The notes: a model not told the origin generated them from the sequence alone. 64,000 nt of DNA from Thamnaconus septentrionalis (GCA_009823395.1 CM020511.1:22473001-22537000); one strand, 5' to 3'; shown: positions 37,967-59,692, counted from the stretch's first letter. Translations and numbers: made by a program.

Positions 37967-38031
<65 letters not shown>
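37967..38031. repeat. (GT)n microsatellite followed by (GA)n
   Basis: About 32 GT units running into a short GA run. A CA run and CCA triplets lie a little further on, at 38110-38158. Confidence 0.96.
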
Positions 38032-38042
<11 letters not shown>

Positions 38043-38569
38043 AGCAGCAGCAAAGAAACATAAACGGAAGTCAGACAAGTTCTAACTTATCGACCTCTAA
38101 CCCCCCCCCCACACACACACACACACACACACACACCACCACCACCACCACCACCACATCCCCGAGCATCTCCTGGCAGAAGTTCAATCTCCATCTTCCT
38201 CATCTTCATCCTCTCAGGCCACCACATAATTTCATCTGCATAAAGACCGCGGAGCCAATTATTCTGGGACGTATTTACATTTTATATGAGAAGCATCGTT
38301 AGAGGGCAAAGAAAGAAAAAAAAAAAATCAGCAGGCTGCTTTTAAAAATATGCACGGATCGATAAGGGCCGACGCGCTCATGCCTGATGCTCTCTCTTTC
38401 TCTCTCGCTCTCTCTCTCTCTCTCTTTCTCTATCTATCTAACTGACACACACACACACACGCACACACACACCTCCATCTTGTTGCAGGTGGAACTACTT
38501 TTTTCTCCCCTGACCCCACACCCCCCCCCCCCGCACCCTCACCTCCCCCTCTCTCGTCCACCTGTCCCG

Positions 38570-38760
38570 CATCAGCCGCATTATTGGCTCATCCGCAGCG
38601 GATTGGCGCCAATCAAGTGAATTAAACGGCGCGAATTTGCATTAATCCAGATGTGATCGATGAGAGGGTTATTCACGCTGGGAAGAGGCGCGCTCCCATC
38701 GACGCCTTTTCGGCGACGCGCACCAGCTGAGCAGAACACGAGCTGCTGAATACGGAGGAG
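38570..38760. promoter_or_regulatory. candidate noncoding regulatory island
   Basis: A balanced, CpG-containing block with many homeodomain-like and palindromic motifs: GGATTGGCGCCAATC at about 38600, ATTAAACG, TTGCATTAATCC and GTGATCGATGAG. It stands out from the microsatellites on both sides. I infer an enhancer-like element; it has no open frame of interest. Confidence 0.3.
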
Positions 38761-38923
38761 GGTGAAACAACAGCAAAAACGTATACGTTTTTTTTTATCA
38801 TCACTGCACTGTACCGGATTTATTCATTTTATTCCATCCAGAGATAAGTGACGTGATTATTGACATGGTGGGGAAAAATGGGTATATTTCTCTTAGGTGA
38901 AGAAGCACTGCAGTGTTTTCCAT

Positions 38924-38963
<40 letters not shown>

Positions 38964-40683
38964 AGAGGGCCACGTGCTGCCTGTTAATGCAGGTAAATGG
39001 GATGATTTTGACTGCATGTTGATGCATTAAATAAAATTGTTAAATTAAAAACAGATGAAAGAAAATAATATGAAATCATTATATTTTACTCTGCGAGCCA
39101 ACTTGACGTCACCCGTTTAGGCAAAGGTGAAGGTGGCCCTGTCAAGACATTTTTTTTCTCATCGATGCTGTTTTTTTGTTATTATTCGGGACTGAGCATC
39201 AGCGAAGGCCTGCTCTCATCAGAGCAGGACTACGCAAAGCGAAGTCTTGATTGTTTTTGTAAGGTTTATTCTTATTATTATACTTCCGCCGCCCTTTTGC
39301 GCTCAAATTTGACCCCCTGACCATAGAAAATATGCGAATTTTTTTTGCCCCATGGTGCAGAAATTGGTGAAAATTTCATAAAATGATGAGAAAAAGGCAA
39401 AATTCCACTCTCTAGCGCCCCCTACAGGCATCAAAAAAGTTAGAATGGGACCTAGCTTCCAGTAGGAAGGTCGAAAAAATATGGGGAAAAATTCCACGCG
39501 TTCGTCTCGTCAAGCCCGACATTTCGTACGCTCTAACTTATATCGTCCGACATACAGGAAGTGAGTTATTTGCACTTTTTGATTTCACGTTAAAAACTAA
39601 CTTCTTCTAGGAAGGTCGTAGAGACATGGGGCCAACACCCACGCGTGCGGGCAATCCAGACCTATTTGCTGATATGCTGACCTTTGACCCCACACAAACC
39701 GGAAGTGAGCTAGCGTCACTTGTTTGGAACAGAGTGAAAATACAAGGCTCAGAAAGCGCAAGTCCGGACGGGCTTGAAAATTCAGTATGACATAGACTGG
39801 ACCTTCAATCCACGGAATCATCAAAAAAAAAAATCGATTTTCAAAACGTTTCCGTTCAACGGCCCTCCAAAGTTGACGACATTGAAAATTGAGCAAAATC
39901 GCTCAAAATCCCGCTGAAAACATTAAAATGCCTCTAGCGCCCTCTAGGAAGGTCAAAACGACATGGGACGAAAACCACGCGTTCCTTGGATACAGACCTA
40001 CATTCTGACACTCTGACCTTTGACCCCTGACAAACCGGAAGTTAGCTATTTCCACTTCTTTGAAATCATCCAGAGTGACAGTACTCAACAAACCGTCAAT
40101 GCTGCAACTTTCAAACCTTTTGTATTAAACAGACTAGACTCTCAGAAGGTCAACGTAAAAAGAATGGTCCGGATGCGTTGCACCGTTTTCATTTTATAAC
40201 CCTTGAAAGTCGATGCATGTCAAAACTGACCAAAATCCTAAAAACACACCAAAAAACTAAAAATGCACCTAGCGCCCTCTAGGAACATCGAAAATTGGTG
40301 CAACAAATATCCACGCGTTCGTCTCATCAAGCTCTACGTCGCGTACACTCTAATTTTTGGAATCCAACAAACAGGAAGTGAAATATTTCGAGTTGTTTGA
40401 GATCGCCTCAACGAAAAAAAACCAAGATCGTATTTTCACTCACCACGGCTACACCGTTGCTCACTCACCGGATAACTATACATAGTTAGATAGCTGAAGT
40501 TCTTAGCTAAAAGATGATACCAATATCTTTCCTGTAGACGCCGGAATGGCGGAGTTCTGAGCTTAGATGTCCATGCTTGCAAAAGCGGAGCTAACGGAGA
40601 CTAGCGGCGCCCTCTGCTGCTGCAGGTTGGGAGCCCCTCACGCCTGTCTCTTGCTCTCCTCTTATTCAACAGCCATATACTGT

Positions 40684-41170
40684 AAATGGCTGCAGTTTCC
40701 TTTACAAAAGTGCTACAGACGTCATTCAAACATCCACGTGTTTGTCTCATCAAGGCCTATATGTTACATTTGACAGGCACTTCAAAAGACTGCAGGTAAA
40801 AAATCTGCATCATTTGCATATACAGGCTTATGATGATTAGACCTCTTGTCCAACATTCTCAAGACACAAATGGCTGCAGTTTCCTTCACCAAAGTGCTAC
40901 AGGCGTCATTCAAACACCGACGTGTTTGTCTCATCAAGACCTTTATTTTACAATTTACAGCCACTTCAAAAAACAAACCAACAAAATAAAACAATGCAGG
41001 TGAAAAATCTGCATCATTTCCATACACAGGCTTATGATGATTAATTAGACCACTTCTCCCTCTTTCTGATCACAGACATAAATAGCTGCAGTTTCCTTTA
41101 GGGAAGTCATACAGACGTCATTCAAACACCCACGTCTTTGTCTCCTTAAGGCCTATAATTTAGATTTGAC
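40684..41170. repeat. tandem repeat, about 184-212 bp period, three copies
   Basis: Units begin with AAATGGCTGCAGTTTCC at 40684 and 40868, and with AAATAGCTGCAGTTTCC at 41080. Each continues through AGACGTCATTCAAACA-like and TTTGTCTCATCAAG-like segments. The first two also carry AAAATCTGCATCATTT and CAGGCTTATGATGATTA. The third is followed by a truncated start of that segment. Confidence 0.88.
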
Positions 41171-41250
41171 AACATGTTCCAAAAAAAAAAAAAAAAAAAA
41201 AACTTTGAAAAAATCTGCATCATTTGCATAGACTTCTTTCAGCAGATGGC

Positions 41251-41400
41251 GTCGGCAGAGGACGAGGGTCAATTGCAGGCGTCGGCAGAGGTCGTGGGTC
41301 AATTGCAGGCGTCGGCAGAGGTCGTGGGGCAATTGCAGGCGTCGGCAGAGGTCGTGGGGCAATTGCAGGCGTCGGCAGGGGTCGGGGGTCGTCGTGGGTC
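41251..41400. repeat. 30-bp minisatellite, five units
   Basis: Units start at 41251, 41281, 41311, 41341 and 41371; each begins GTCGGCAG. The first four share a CAATTGCAGGC end. The fifth decays into a GTCGGGGGTCGCGTCGG-type array that continues to about 41505. Because 30 is a multiple of three, all frames stay open and produce decapeptide-repeat artefacts on both strands. Confidence 0.93.
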
Positions 41401-42405
41401 GTCGGGGGTCGCGTCGGCAACGGCAGGGGTCGGAGATCGTCGGGGGTCGCGTCGGCCACGTCGGGGGTCGTCGTGGGTCGTCGGGGGTCGCGTCGGCCAC
41501 GGCGGCTCAGTCCCGCAAACGCTGCTTGCAGCTTTAATTATTATTATTATTATTGTTGTCCATTATAATTGTTTGGTTTTTTGTTTTTTTTTGCTTATTT
41601 TCTCTCTCTTTTTTCTCATTTCATTTTTCAGAAGTAATCCAGTCCAGTTAATTCAGATATTGATTATTCACATTAGAACGTGTGTGTAACCCCGAGTTTA
41701 GACGTGATAATTGATTTTATCGATTGGTGAGGGCGCGGGAGGGAAATTTAAAAAGAAAAATGGAAGTTGACAACCAGCCAAAATAAAGTCAGGGAAAAAA
41801 ACGTAAAAAAAAAAACAACGGATTTATTAAATCATGGAATATAAAAATACTTGGTTAAAATAGGATCAGTGCTAAGTGTCAGTGTTAAGCAGTGGTGGAT
41901 TTATTGTGATTATTTTATACTGACATATATTAAAAAAATATTTTTATTTTACTTTTGTTTTACGATTCTTTTTAAATTGTTATTTGTACGGCAATAAAAT
42001 GTGACTGAACGCGTTCGACTGAATATTTTTTACATTGTGTGCAGCAAAAATTGTTTTTAATAATTCTGAAAATAAAATTGTTTTAAAAAATATCTGTCTG
42101 TAAGCTATGCCATTATTTATTTTTTTTAATTAACTTAAATTAAAGACATTTCCAAAGTAAAAATAGTTTCTTTCTTTCTTTCTTTACAAAACCTATCGGC
42201 TTTAGCCGTACCCTTTTTTTTAAGGTGCCATCTTTTCTATAAAGGTGAGAAAAAACTTATAAAATAAAGACAAATTGGTCAAAGAACAATTGCAATTCAA
42301 CGACAAGTGAATGAAATAGTGTGATCAAACATGAATGAAATATTTTGTAAAAGATGGATGCGTTCAATTGGCCAGAAGCTTAAATCCGATTATATTTGAC
42401 CTGTT

Positions 42406-42409
<4 letters not shown>

Positions 42410-42470
<61 letters not shown>
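42410..42470. repeat. (CA)n microsatellite
   Basis: About 30 CA units. Confidence 0.96.
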
Positions 42471-42471
<1 letters not shown>

Positions 42472-42706
42472 ATTAACACATTTCTTGATGAGATAGATTT
42501 GAGATGATCGATGTATAAGGTATGAGATTCACGTAGATATTTTCAACGTGTTTTTTTTTTCCTAGGGGTCAGAAAGGAATCAATTATCGACGATTATAAT
42601 CCTAAAACAACAATCGATTCGGATGAAACACACATTCTAAATGTTTCTGGCGCTGTTTGGAGGCTGTTTAAGGATCGATCTGAGGCCAATATTTTCACAC
42701 TGGGTT

Positions 42707-42760
<54 letters not shown>

Positions 42761-43040
42761 CAGTGCTTTGGTTGTACTTCAGGTTATGTCACATTGAATG
42801 TATAATTTTTGAACGTTACATTTTTGACTTAAAAAAGGAAATAATAATAAAATGAAATAATCTCCAAACCTGCATGTATCTGTATCTGTATCTCAATAAA
42901 TCGCTGCTGGAAAATCAACCTGTTCTGTGTCCGGTATCTGCACCACGCGATCACAAAACGACAATTTTATGCATCTCTCCAGTTTAAATTGACTAAGTAA
43001 TTAAACTAGTCCATATCACAGACGCTGCATTGTGACACAC

Positions 43041-43043
<3 letters not shown>

Positions 43044-43107
<64 letters not shown>
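43044..43107. repeat. (ATT)n microsatellite
   Basis: About 21 ATT units. Confidence 0.96.
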
Positions 43108-43109
<2 letters not shown>

Positions 43110-44206
43110 TTTAAACGTGGCTAATTGTTTTATTTCTTATTCATTTATCGACTCCAAGAAGACCAGGAAGTCTCTCCCTGGAATCTGTAATGAGGCGCGT
43201 GTGGCATCATCTATGGCATTTCACTTCATCCATAGCACGAACAAGTGCGCACAGACACGCGCAGATTGACTGTCAGATGCGAAGAAGGGTTTTGGGGGGT
43301 TTGTTGATTGACAGGTGCAGGGTGAGTTTCCGTCTCTCCTCGGACGGAGGAGGACGAAGCTGGTGTGTTTAATTATCCTCACAACTTGCGTCCTATTCCG
43401 TGTGGGCGGAGCCATATCCGTCCCCCAATATCCTTAGTCTTCTCCAAGCGAGTGGTCATCTCTGAGGTCACAGCAATAACCCCTGACCCTTGACCCCGCC
43501 TCCAGCCCCACACCCCCCAAACCCTGTAGCTGTTTTTTTTCACCATTCAGTGCTGCACGATTTTGGTGCATCTCTGAGATTAGTATTTGTTTGTTTGTTT
43601 GTTTGTTTTATAAAAAAAACAAAAAAAACAAAAAAACACTAATCCAGGACGGCCTCAGATTAAACCCTCCAGCCCCCGTGTTGAGGGTAAATCACGGTCA
43701 GACGGAGTCCTCCTGGGGGCGCCGATCATGAAATCACACACATTTTTTTTTTTTAATGCTAAACCCCTGTGCGGCGACCAGGGCCCGGTCCCAGCCCTTC
43801 TTCCCGGAACCTTAATTCCAGCTGCCCGAGGTGAACTTTCACCCCTGACTTCCAAAACTGAGCCTTTTTTATATTTTCGCTCTAAAGCCGTTGACCGTTT
43901 TCTTTCTTTTCCCTTTTCTTACCTCCAGCTCTCCTCTCTTCCACGCATGCACCCCATCCCTGCCTTAGCTGGCTGGCTGGCTGGCTGGCTGGCTGCGCGC
44001 AGGGCGGATCGATAGGGCAGCATCTGCTCCGGGAAGCCGGCGGTCCCACACCGCGCAGCGCTGCGCTCTTTTTTTTTCTTCCAAACGCCAGAACTGCTCA
44101 TCTCTGAAAATTAAACTGACAGACAGATATGATTAGTATGCGCACTCTGCTTCCCCGCCTGGCTCTATCTGTCTGTCTGCTCGCCACCCTCGCATGCACG
44201 CACCAC

Positions 44207-44208
<2 letters not shown>

Positions 44209-44286
<78 letters not shown>
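44209..44286. repeat. (CA)n microsatellite
   Basis: About 38 CA units. Confidence 0.97.
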
Positions 44287-44288
<2 letters not shown>

Positions 44289-45239
44289 CGCTGCGTGCCG
44301 TGCAAACCGTGCTTTTCCTTATTTTTTTATTTTTTTATTTCCAATTGCACCGTACAGTCCACGCACAAATTAGATTTAATCCGTATTGGGTTTGTGGGTT
44401 TTGCACGTGCACGTGCCACGCCTGTGGCGCGCAGCAGCAGCAGCAGCAGCAGCCGGTCGAGGGTCTGTTGGAGGAGAAAAAAGAGAGAGAGAGAAAAAAA
44501 GGGTCGCATTGATCCTGTGCAGCGACTTTTCCAGACTGGAGTGTCGCCGCTGCTAAGAGCTGAGAGCTGATTAAGAGCTCGGTTAAACCACTTGAGTGCG
44601 TTTTATTTCTAGAAAGGGTTTGCACAAGAGGAAGTGAAAAGAGAAAATAAATCCAACATAAACACCTTGAAAACCCTCCCGGATTGTTTAGAGGCTGAAT
44701 AGGGAGGAGGAAAGAATGAAAAACAGGCCCGATGGCGTGACGGAGGGTTCGTGGTAATTGTTTTTTTTTTTTTTTTTCAATGAATAAACTGAGTCAATAA
44801 ATCAGTGACAAGATTTGCATACAGTGCATAATGGCTTTTTTTTTTAAACTTTTAATTTATTATTTTTTAAAAGGGCTATTGTGTGAGATTCATTAATTTA
44901 TTTTAATGTGAAAAAGAAAACAATCCCACAGCACTGAACAGATCTGGGCTGCTGGGATGCGTTGTCTTAAAATTAAGACAACAACGGAACACAACTGCCA
45001 TCCATTTGTTGTGAATTTAGTCTGACTGAAAAATTTCTCATTTCCATTTTTCAACCCCATGATGAGCTTGAGGAAATCAGCTTCATGCAATCAGCTGAAG
45101 GAGGATTTAACCTGTGGGGTTACGTGACAGGAGCACCCCCACTCCCTCCCACTCCCCGTCACCCCTCACCCATCCCCTCCCCCAACCCATTCATCCATCC
45201 TGCCCCCACCAAGGAGAGAAAGGGTTAATTGGAGTAGGA

Positions 45240-46687
45240 ATTTCATCGCACATCTGTCAGATTTTACGGCCGTGACGCACCGAGAGCAGGGAGTCGATGT
45301 GAGCAGTAGAGGGGGGCGAGGTGGGGGGTGATAAGGGAGGAGGGGGAGGAGACGAGGAGAAGGAGGAGGAGAGCAAGGAGAAAGAGTTGGTGCCGAGATC
45401 GATGAAGTGGCAGCCAGAGAGAGGAGGAGGCGGCGGTGGAGGAGAAGGTGGATGAAAATCTCACGAGATAATGAAAGAAGAAGAAACAGAGCGGAGCTGC
45501 TAGTGTGGATCCGAAACAGGAGGAAGGGGGGGAAAGAGAAAGAAGAGGCGCATCCGAGGCTCCAGCCGCAGACTTTTCGTCTTCCGACACCTGGAGGAGG
45601 GAGAAAACACGGCGCACCGAGGAGAGATTAAACCGCAGACCTGTGTGCGTGCATGTGTTTCCTGCACGCGTTCTGATTTACGCTGCACCCCCCCACACAC
45701 ACACACACACCACCACCACCACCACCACCCCCAGGGTTGTGTGAATCTGCAGGGCGACACAGACGGAGGAGACATGCACAGGACGGAGAGCATTCGCGGA
45801 CGCGCTCAGAGGAGTGGAGACTAGCGGAGCTGTGATCGAGGTAGGATCGCCGAGCTTCCGGTGCGCCTCCGCTCATGGGAGGATTTTTTTATTTATCGTA
45901 ATTGTTGTTCTTATTTTGGGTTGTGCGCCGTCCGAACGTGATGCAAACGTGCAAAGCAAAACGCGCCTCGCGACGCCTTGTAACTTTGCGCGAGAGAAAA
46001 AAAGAAAGAAAGAAAATGTAACACGTCGCGACTAGAACGAGCTAAAATCAAAACAAAACCAGAAATCACACGCAACAAAAGCATCGGCTCTTTTTTTTTT
46101 TAAACGCATCTTTCACGGAGATGAATTTCGATATATCTAAGTCCCCCCTGCCCCCCCACCCCGCAAGCCCCTCACTGAAACCTACATTGTGTTCGAGGCG
46201 TCTCTTTTTTCTCTTCTTGCTCCTCTTGTCATTTAAAATCCAACGGCGCCTCTTGTCTCTGTCTTCCAGGCAGCACAGGAGGAGGAGGAGGAGGACGGAA
46301 GACCGGCAGGAGAACCAAAGACCCGGCACACAATCCCACAACAACCCCTCCCCCACCCCCACTCCCTTCCGCTCCCGGCAGCGCGCTGGAGCTCCTCATG
46401 CCGCCGCCGTTGCCGCCGCCTCTCGCCGCTTCTCTGGGACTTTGAGGCCACTTCCGAGGCACTACTTAACGCTATCAGATCATTAATTAGACGGGACCCA
46501 TAAGTCCCAGGAATCAATTAATTCGCCAATCAATAAATCCATACAGTCTGGTGTAACAGGAGAGGCTCCGCACTGTGAGCCCTCAGCTCTCGGACCACAA
46601 CAACAACAACCACCAGGAAGAGGAAGACTAGGAAGAGGAGGAAGAGGAAGCAGGGCAGCGACTGTCGCTGGTGGGCCGGAGTTGAAG
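45240..46687 (+). promoter_or_regulatory. ONECUT promoter and 5' leader region
   Basis: Sequence becomes CpG- and purine-rich upstream of the ONECUT start codon, consistent with a CpG-island promoter and a long leader; the transcription start is not fixed. Two Onecut-type sites lie close to the coding start: AATCAATTAA (around 46512) and AATCAATAAAT (around 46528). The second fits the family consensus on the minus strand (TATTGATT). This suggests feedback on its own gene. Confidence 0.5.
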
Positions 46688-55648
<8,961 letters not shown>

Positions 55649-56315
55649 CCGTGATGGAGGAGGAGAAGGGGCACGTAGCCGGGAAAGGGGAGGGGCACAT
55701 TGACCGGTCCAGGCAGGGACCAGCCTCCTCGCGATCAGAAGGATTGACGCCGTTTTTTTTCTTCTTCTTTTAAATAAAAAAAAAGAAGAATCAAATAATT
55801 TTTTTTGTTCCTCCCCAACCACCAAAGTTGACCAACCCCCTCCCCCTTGATCCGGTGAAAAGGGCGGTTTCCCCTGAGTGATACGGCAGCGGGACGAGAG
55901 GTTACGCCTTGTACAGTCCCAGGTGGGCGGGGCATGGGGCGCGGCGGCGCGATGATACTGACTGGAGGATGAGCTATGGCCCTGCCCCCCCCTTCTCTTT
56001 CTGTAAAAGACGCCATCGCATCGTTTCGGTGGTCTATTGATGAGAGGCAACAAGGGTTTGCAACGAATCCGGAGAAAGCATTGTTTGTTTGTTTTTTTGG
56101 CGTGACCTCACATCTGAAGCTCATCTCTCCAGAAGGTGAAGAATCAAGAGGTGCAAACACAAAGAGAGCGCCATCATGTGAAGTCCTGATCATCACCCAA
56201 AGACCTCCAAAAACCACACCCCACTGCCCCCAACCCAAGAAACCTTCAGTGGTGGTCCTGCTTCCTCCTTGAGAATCAAAGTGAAAGAGGAGGAAGGAGA
56301 GGCTCGCTTGTTTTT

Positions 56316-56347
<32 letters not shown>

Positions 56348-56350
56348 TTT
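56316..56350 (+). promoter_or_regulatory. AU-rich element in presumed ONECUT 3' UTR
   Basis: About eight overlapping ATTTA pentamers in tandem, the arrangement of class II AU-rich elements that recruit mRNA decay factors. It lies about 670 bases after the stop codon on the sense strand. It could also be a plain ATTT microsatellite. Confidence 0.5.
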
Positions 56351-57152
56351 TTGTTCATTTATAGCTGTTTGAACTTTTATCCAAAGACGTCCTGCCCCTA
56401 CTATCCCCCAGCATGCGTTTCTGCAGTGACGGTTACCATGTTGCGACTGTATTTGGACGAAGAAGCTTCCTGTTCCTGTTCTTGACCCCATCAGGTCCTG
56501 TCAATCAAATCTCCACCAGTGAAGGAGACGGCGCCGCCCTTAATGAATTACAGTTTTCAGGGTCATCTGAGTGCACAGCGTTCCGAGTGGAAGCTCTTTA
56601 GCCGTTTCTTTCCCTTTGTTTTTTTGGAACCGAAATCGTACCAAAAAAAGAAACATAGATGAAAAATACAACACTGGCGACAACAACACTGTCTGGAGGA
56701 CAGCTAGGGGGCACTGTGAGGGAGAGATACACCCGTCACAATGTACAGTGACACGGTCACACCACGTGTTTTCTCAAACTGCTCAACACCTCTTCTCCAG
56801 TTTTTTTTCTTTACAGATGTCTAAAAAAGATGAAGAAGAAAAAAGAAAAGAACAAACACCCAACACGATGGAGGAATGTGATTCTTTCAGATCTTTTTGT
56901 ACAGGTTCCAAGCACATGGCTCTATTTGTAGAAACAGGTTGGAGGTGCCGGTTTGTTCCGATTTGTTCCGGCCCTACCGACATACTAGGTCGTGTTTTTT
57001 GGTCCACAGCGGGGCGGCTTTCACACGCCTCCTTATAGCCAGTCCTCCAATCAAGACGCGGACCTTTTTTGTTTCCAATGCAAAACTCTTGCTGATCGAA
57101 TCTGATCAACGTATATTTATTGTTATTTATTGTTGGTAATCATTTTTGTTTT

Positions 57153-57400
<248 letters not shown>

Positions 57401-57856
57401 ATATCCTCTCTTAATTATTTGGTTATTTATTTATGCAATATGCTATTGACTGTAAGTATTTATTTAACAATGCTCTTTATGTGTCTCTGTGTGAAACTGA
57501 AAATACTTTTTTTTGTTTGTTTTTTGTTTTTGTTTTTTCTCTGATGGGAACTTTTAGCTGTAGGATCCCATCATAATACCAAAGATTAACGTTGCCTCCC
57601 TGAATGTACGGCCTGAACAGACTCCACGCACCCCGACCCTCTAACCTCACCCAGTGATGTTCCCTGACCCCCTTCCCCTGATCTCAGAGACCTGGCCTTT
57701 GTTTGTTTGTTTGTTGTTTGTTTGTTTGTTGGTAGAAGGATGGGGATTTCTTTACTCTTGCAAATTTCTCTGCGGTCGTCTCTGAGCGCCTATGTCAAAG
57801 CTTGTTTAAAGGGTTGTGATATTTATAGTTAATGATACAAAGACGAATAATGGCGA

Positions 57857-57907
57857 TGGATGATGATGATGATGATGATGATAATGATGATGATGATGAT
57901 GATGATG
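57857..57907. repeat. (GAT)n microsatellite
   Basis: About 16 GAT units with one AAT interruption. Confidence 0.95.
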
Positions 57908-59652
57908 AAGAAGACGGGGGTAGCACCTCCATCTGTTCCGGTGCCCTCTGACATCCTTCAGGGTCACGTTTTTGAGCAAAACAACAAGGTAGACAAGGCG
58001 TGCCTGCCGCCGGGGAAAATGCATGGATGTGACCCCACCCCCTTCACCGCCACCACCCTCTGCTCCCCCTTCACCCTCCCTCCCCCCCCCACCCCAGTGC
58101 TTTTCTCACCCTCCTCCTCCTGCCAGTGGTCTCAGTTCCAACAGGCTGCATAGTCTTGTGCTCTGTGGTCCCGAAGTGTCCGAAGGTCTTTGGGGTTTTT
58201 TGCCCCTGGTCTGCTGGCTCTCAGATCTGTCCCAGGTCTTCCGGGACATTGTTTTTGTAGGTCGCAGTGATTTGTTCTCGGTCTTGAAGGTCTTCTGGGG
58301 TTCCTCCAGTCTCTCCCTGACTGTGTTTGTCCATGAACAGCAAAGCTTCTAGAGGGTTGATTTTTCATTGTCTAATTTGTTGCAGAGAGTCTTGTAAGGT
58401 TTTGTTGCTGGTGCTGGAGGAGATTCCAGGCCTCCTGGTCTGATTTGAGTCACTTGCAAAAATGAATCGCCTGACATGCGAGCACCTCCTTTTCCTCTTG
58501 GTGAAGGGTGGAGGTGATGGTGGTGGGTAGGTGCTACACCCTTCGCCCTCCGCAGCGAACACTTGAAAGACGCTCCCGCTCATGAAAGAGGCCATCGACT
58601 TTTCCAGACACTTCAAACGGGAGGATTTTTTTTTATATATATATATCGCGGCTCCTCTGCGGGTATCTGGTCTGGGGTCTGCTGCTCTTGGGCCAGTGGG
58701 CTTTAGGGGGCATTCAAAGGGGGAGGAGAGCGGGGGATGGGTGGGGATCAGAAAGGAGGCTGTATCATCCAGAGTGATGAGTGCGGCAGTAGCAGCAACA
58801 TGAGTGTGTGTGTGAGGAGCGGGGCATGGAGACGTATTAAAGTTTAATGACCAACAATTGTAAGCACGCTGAGCTCAAAGGGGGGCCGTTGAGAGGGTGT
58901 TGAGGGTGGAGGGGGGTGATTAAAAATAAAAGAGTTGTGGGGGCTCCTGGGGCGACCCCCGCTAACTACTGTCATGGTATCAAGGCAGAGGTGACACCTG
59001 TCAGCGTTCCTCTTTGTCTCCTGGAACACAGTCAGAGCTTCTTTTTCTCCTTCTTCTTTTCCTGTCTGCAGCTCTGCAGAAACCTTCTGCTCTGTCTGTG
59101 GGATGGTAGGGGGAGAGGGGATGGCTCACTCAGTGAGCACCTGCAGGTGATTCACTTCCCATCCTAGCCTGCGGCGCCCCCTGGTGACTTTGTTTTTGAA
59201 TGAATTAATTAATTATTATGAGTATTATTTCTGAGGCACTAGAAGCGATCCTAATGGCGGCTTTAAAAAAGAAAAAAAATGCTCATGATGCTCATGCTCA
59301 TCATGTTTTGAAGCACGAAACACCACCAAAGGTTGATGGGCAACTGCTGATGCATCATGGGTAGTTTTGGCAGTTTCCCGCCTTTGGCGCCGCTGTAGCA
59401 CTGAGGACAGCGACAGTGGAGGAGCTGACAGGACCAGAACCATGACCCGTCCCACCCTGAACCCCACCACCCCATCCCACGTCCCTCTGTCCCAGTCCCC
59501 CTCTCCCAGCTTCCCTCCCCCCACCATGTGTACACAAAGACTTTACCCATCTACCTCAACTGTATGAGATGTTGTGTGGCAAAGATATTTCTTAACCAAA
59601 GAATCCATCCTGTCAGGGTCTGTCCGTCTGTCTGATGTGTCTTGTTCATCTG

Positions 59653-59653
<1 letters not shown>

Positions 59654-59691
<38 letters not shown>
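59654..59691. repeat. (CT)n microsatellite
   Basis: About 18 CT units. Confidence 0.95.

Positions 59692-59692
<1 letters not shown>

Larger units (their letters stand above)
39240..41545. repeat. 2.3-kb modular interspersed repeat block
   Basis: The block opens after an ATTATTAT run with TTCCGCCGCCC and closes before another (ATT)n run. Inside, one module recurs with divergence. It has a CTAGCGCCCTCTAGGAAGGTC-like head, a CCACGCGTTCGTCTCATCAA-like core and an ACAAACAGGAAGTGA-like tail. Core copies start near 39494, 39638, 39976, 40311, 40733, 40919 and 41131. The rightmost three are embedded in a longer tandem unit. I recognise the style as a dispersed fish repeat but give no family name, and see no transposase or polymerase frame. 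Confidence 0.75.
41546..45100. other. AT-rich intergenic region with microsatellites
   Basis: No gene is recognised. Main contents are a CA run (42410-42470), a GT run (42709-42758), an ATT run (43044-43107), a GGCT repeat near 43970-43995 and a CA run (44209-44286). Short open frames are compositional. Confidence 0.55.

Noticed and set aside
41251..41400. Regular 30-bp repeats as a CRISPR-like array
   Set aside because: No unique spacers between units, eukaryotic context, no cas genes; it is a minisatellite.
41174..41689. 171- and 114-codon frames with decapeptide repeats
   Set aside because: Produced by the 30-bp minisatellite, whose period is divisible by three; open in several frames on both strands, no start context or homology.
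46682..46687. Upstream TTG as the ONECUT start
   Set aside because: Non-AUG start two codons before a proper ATG at 46688; the ATG is the simpler choice.
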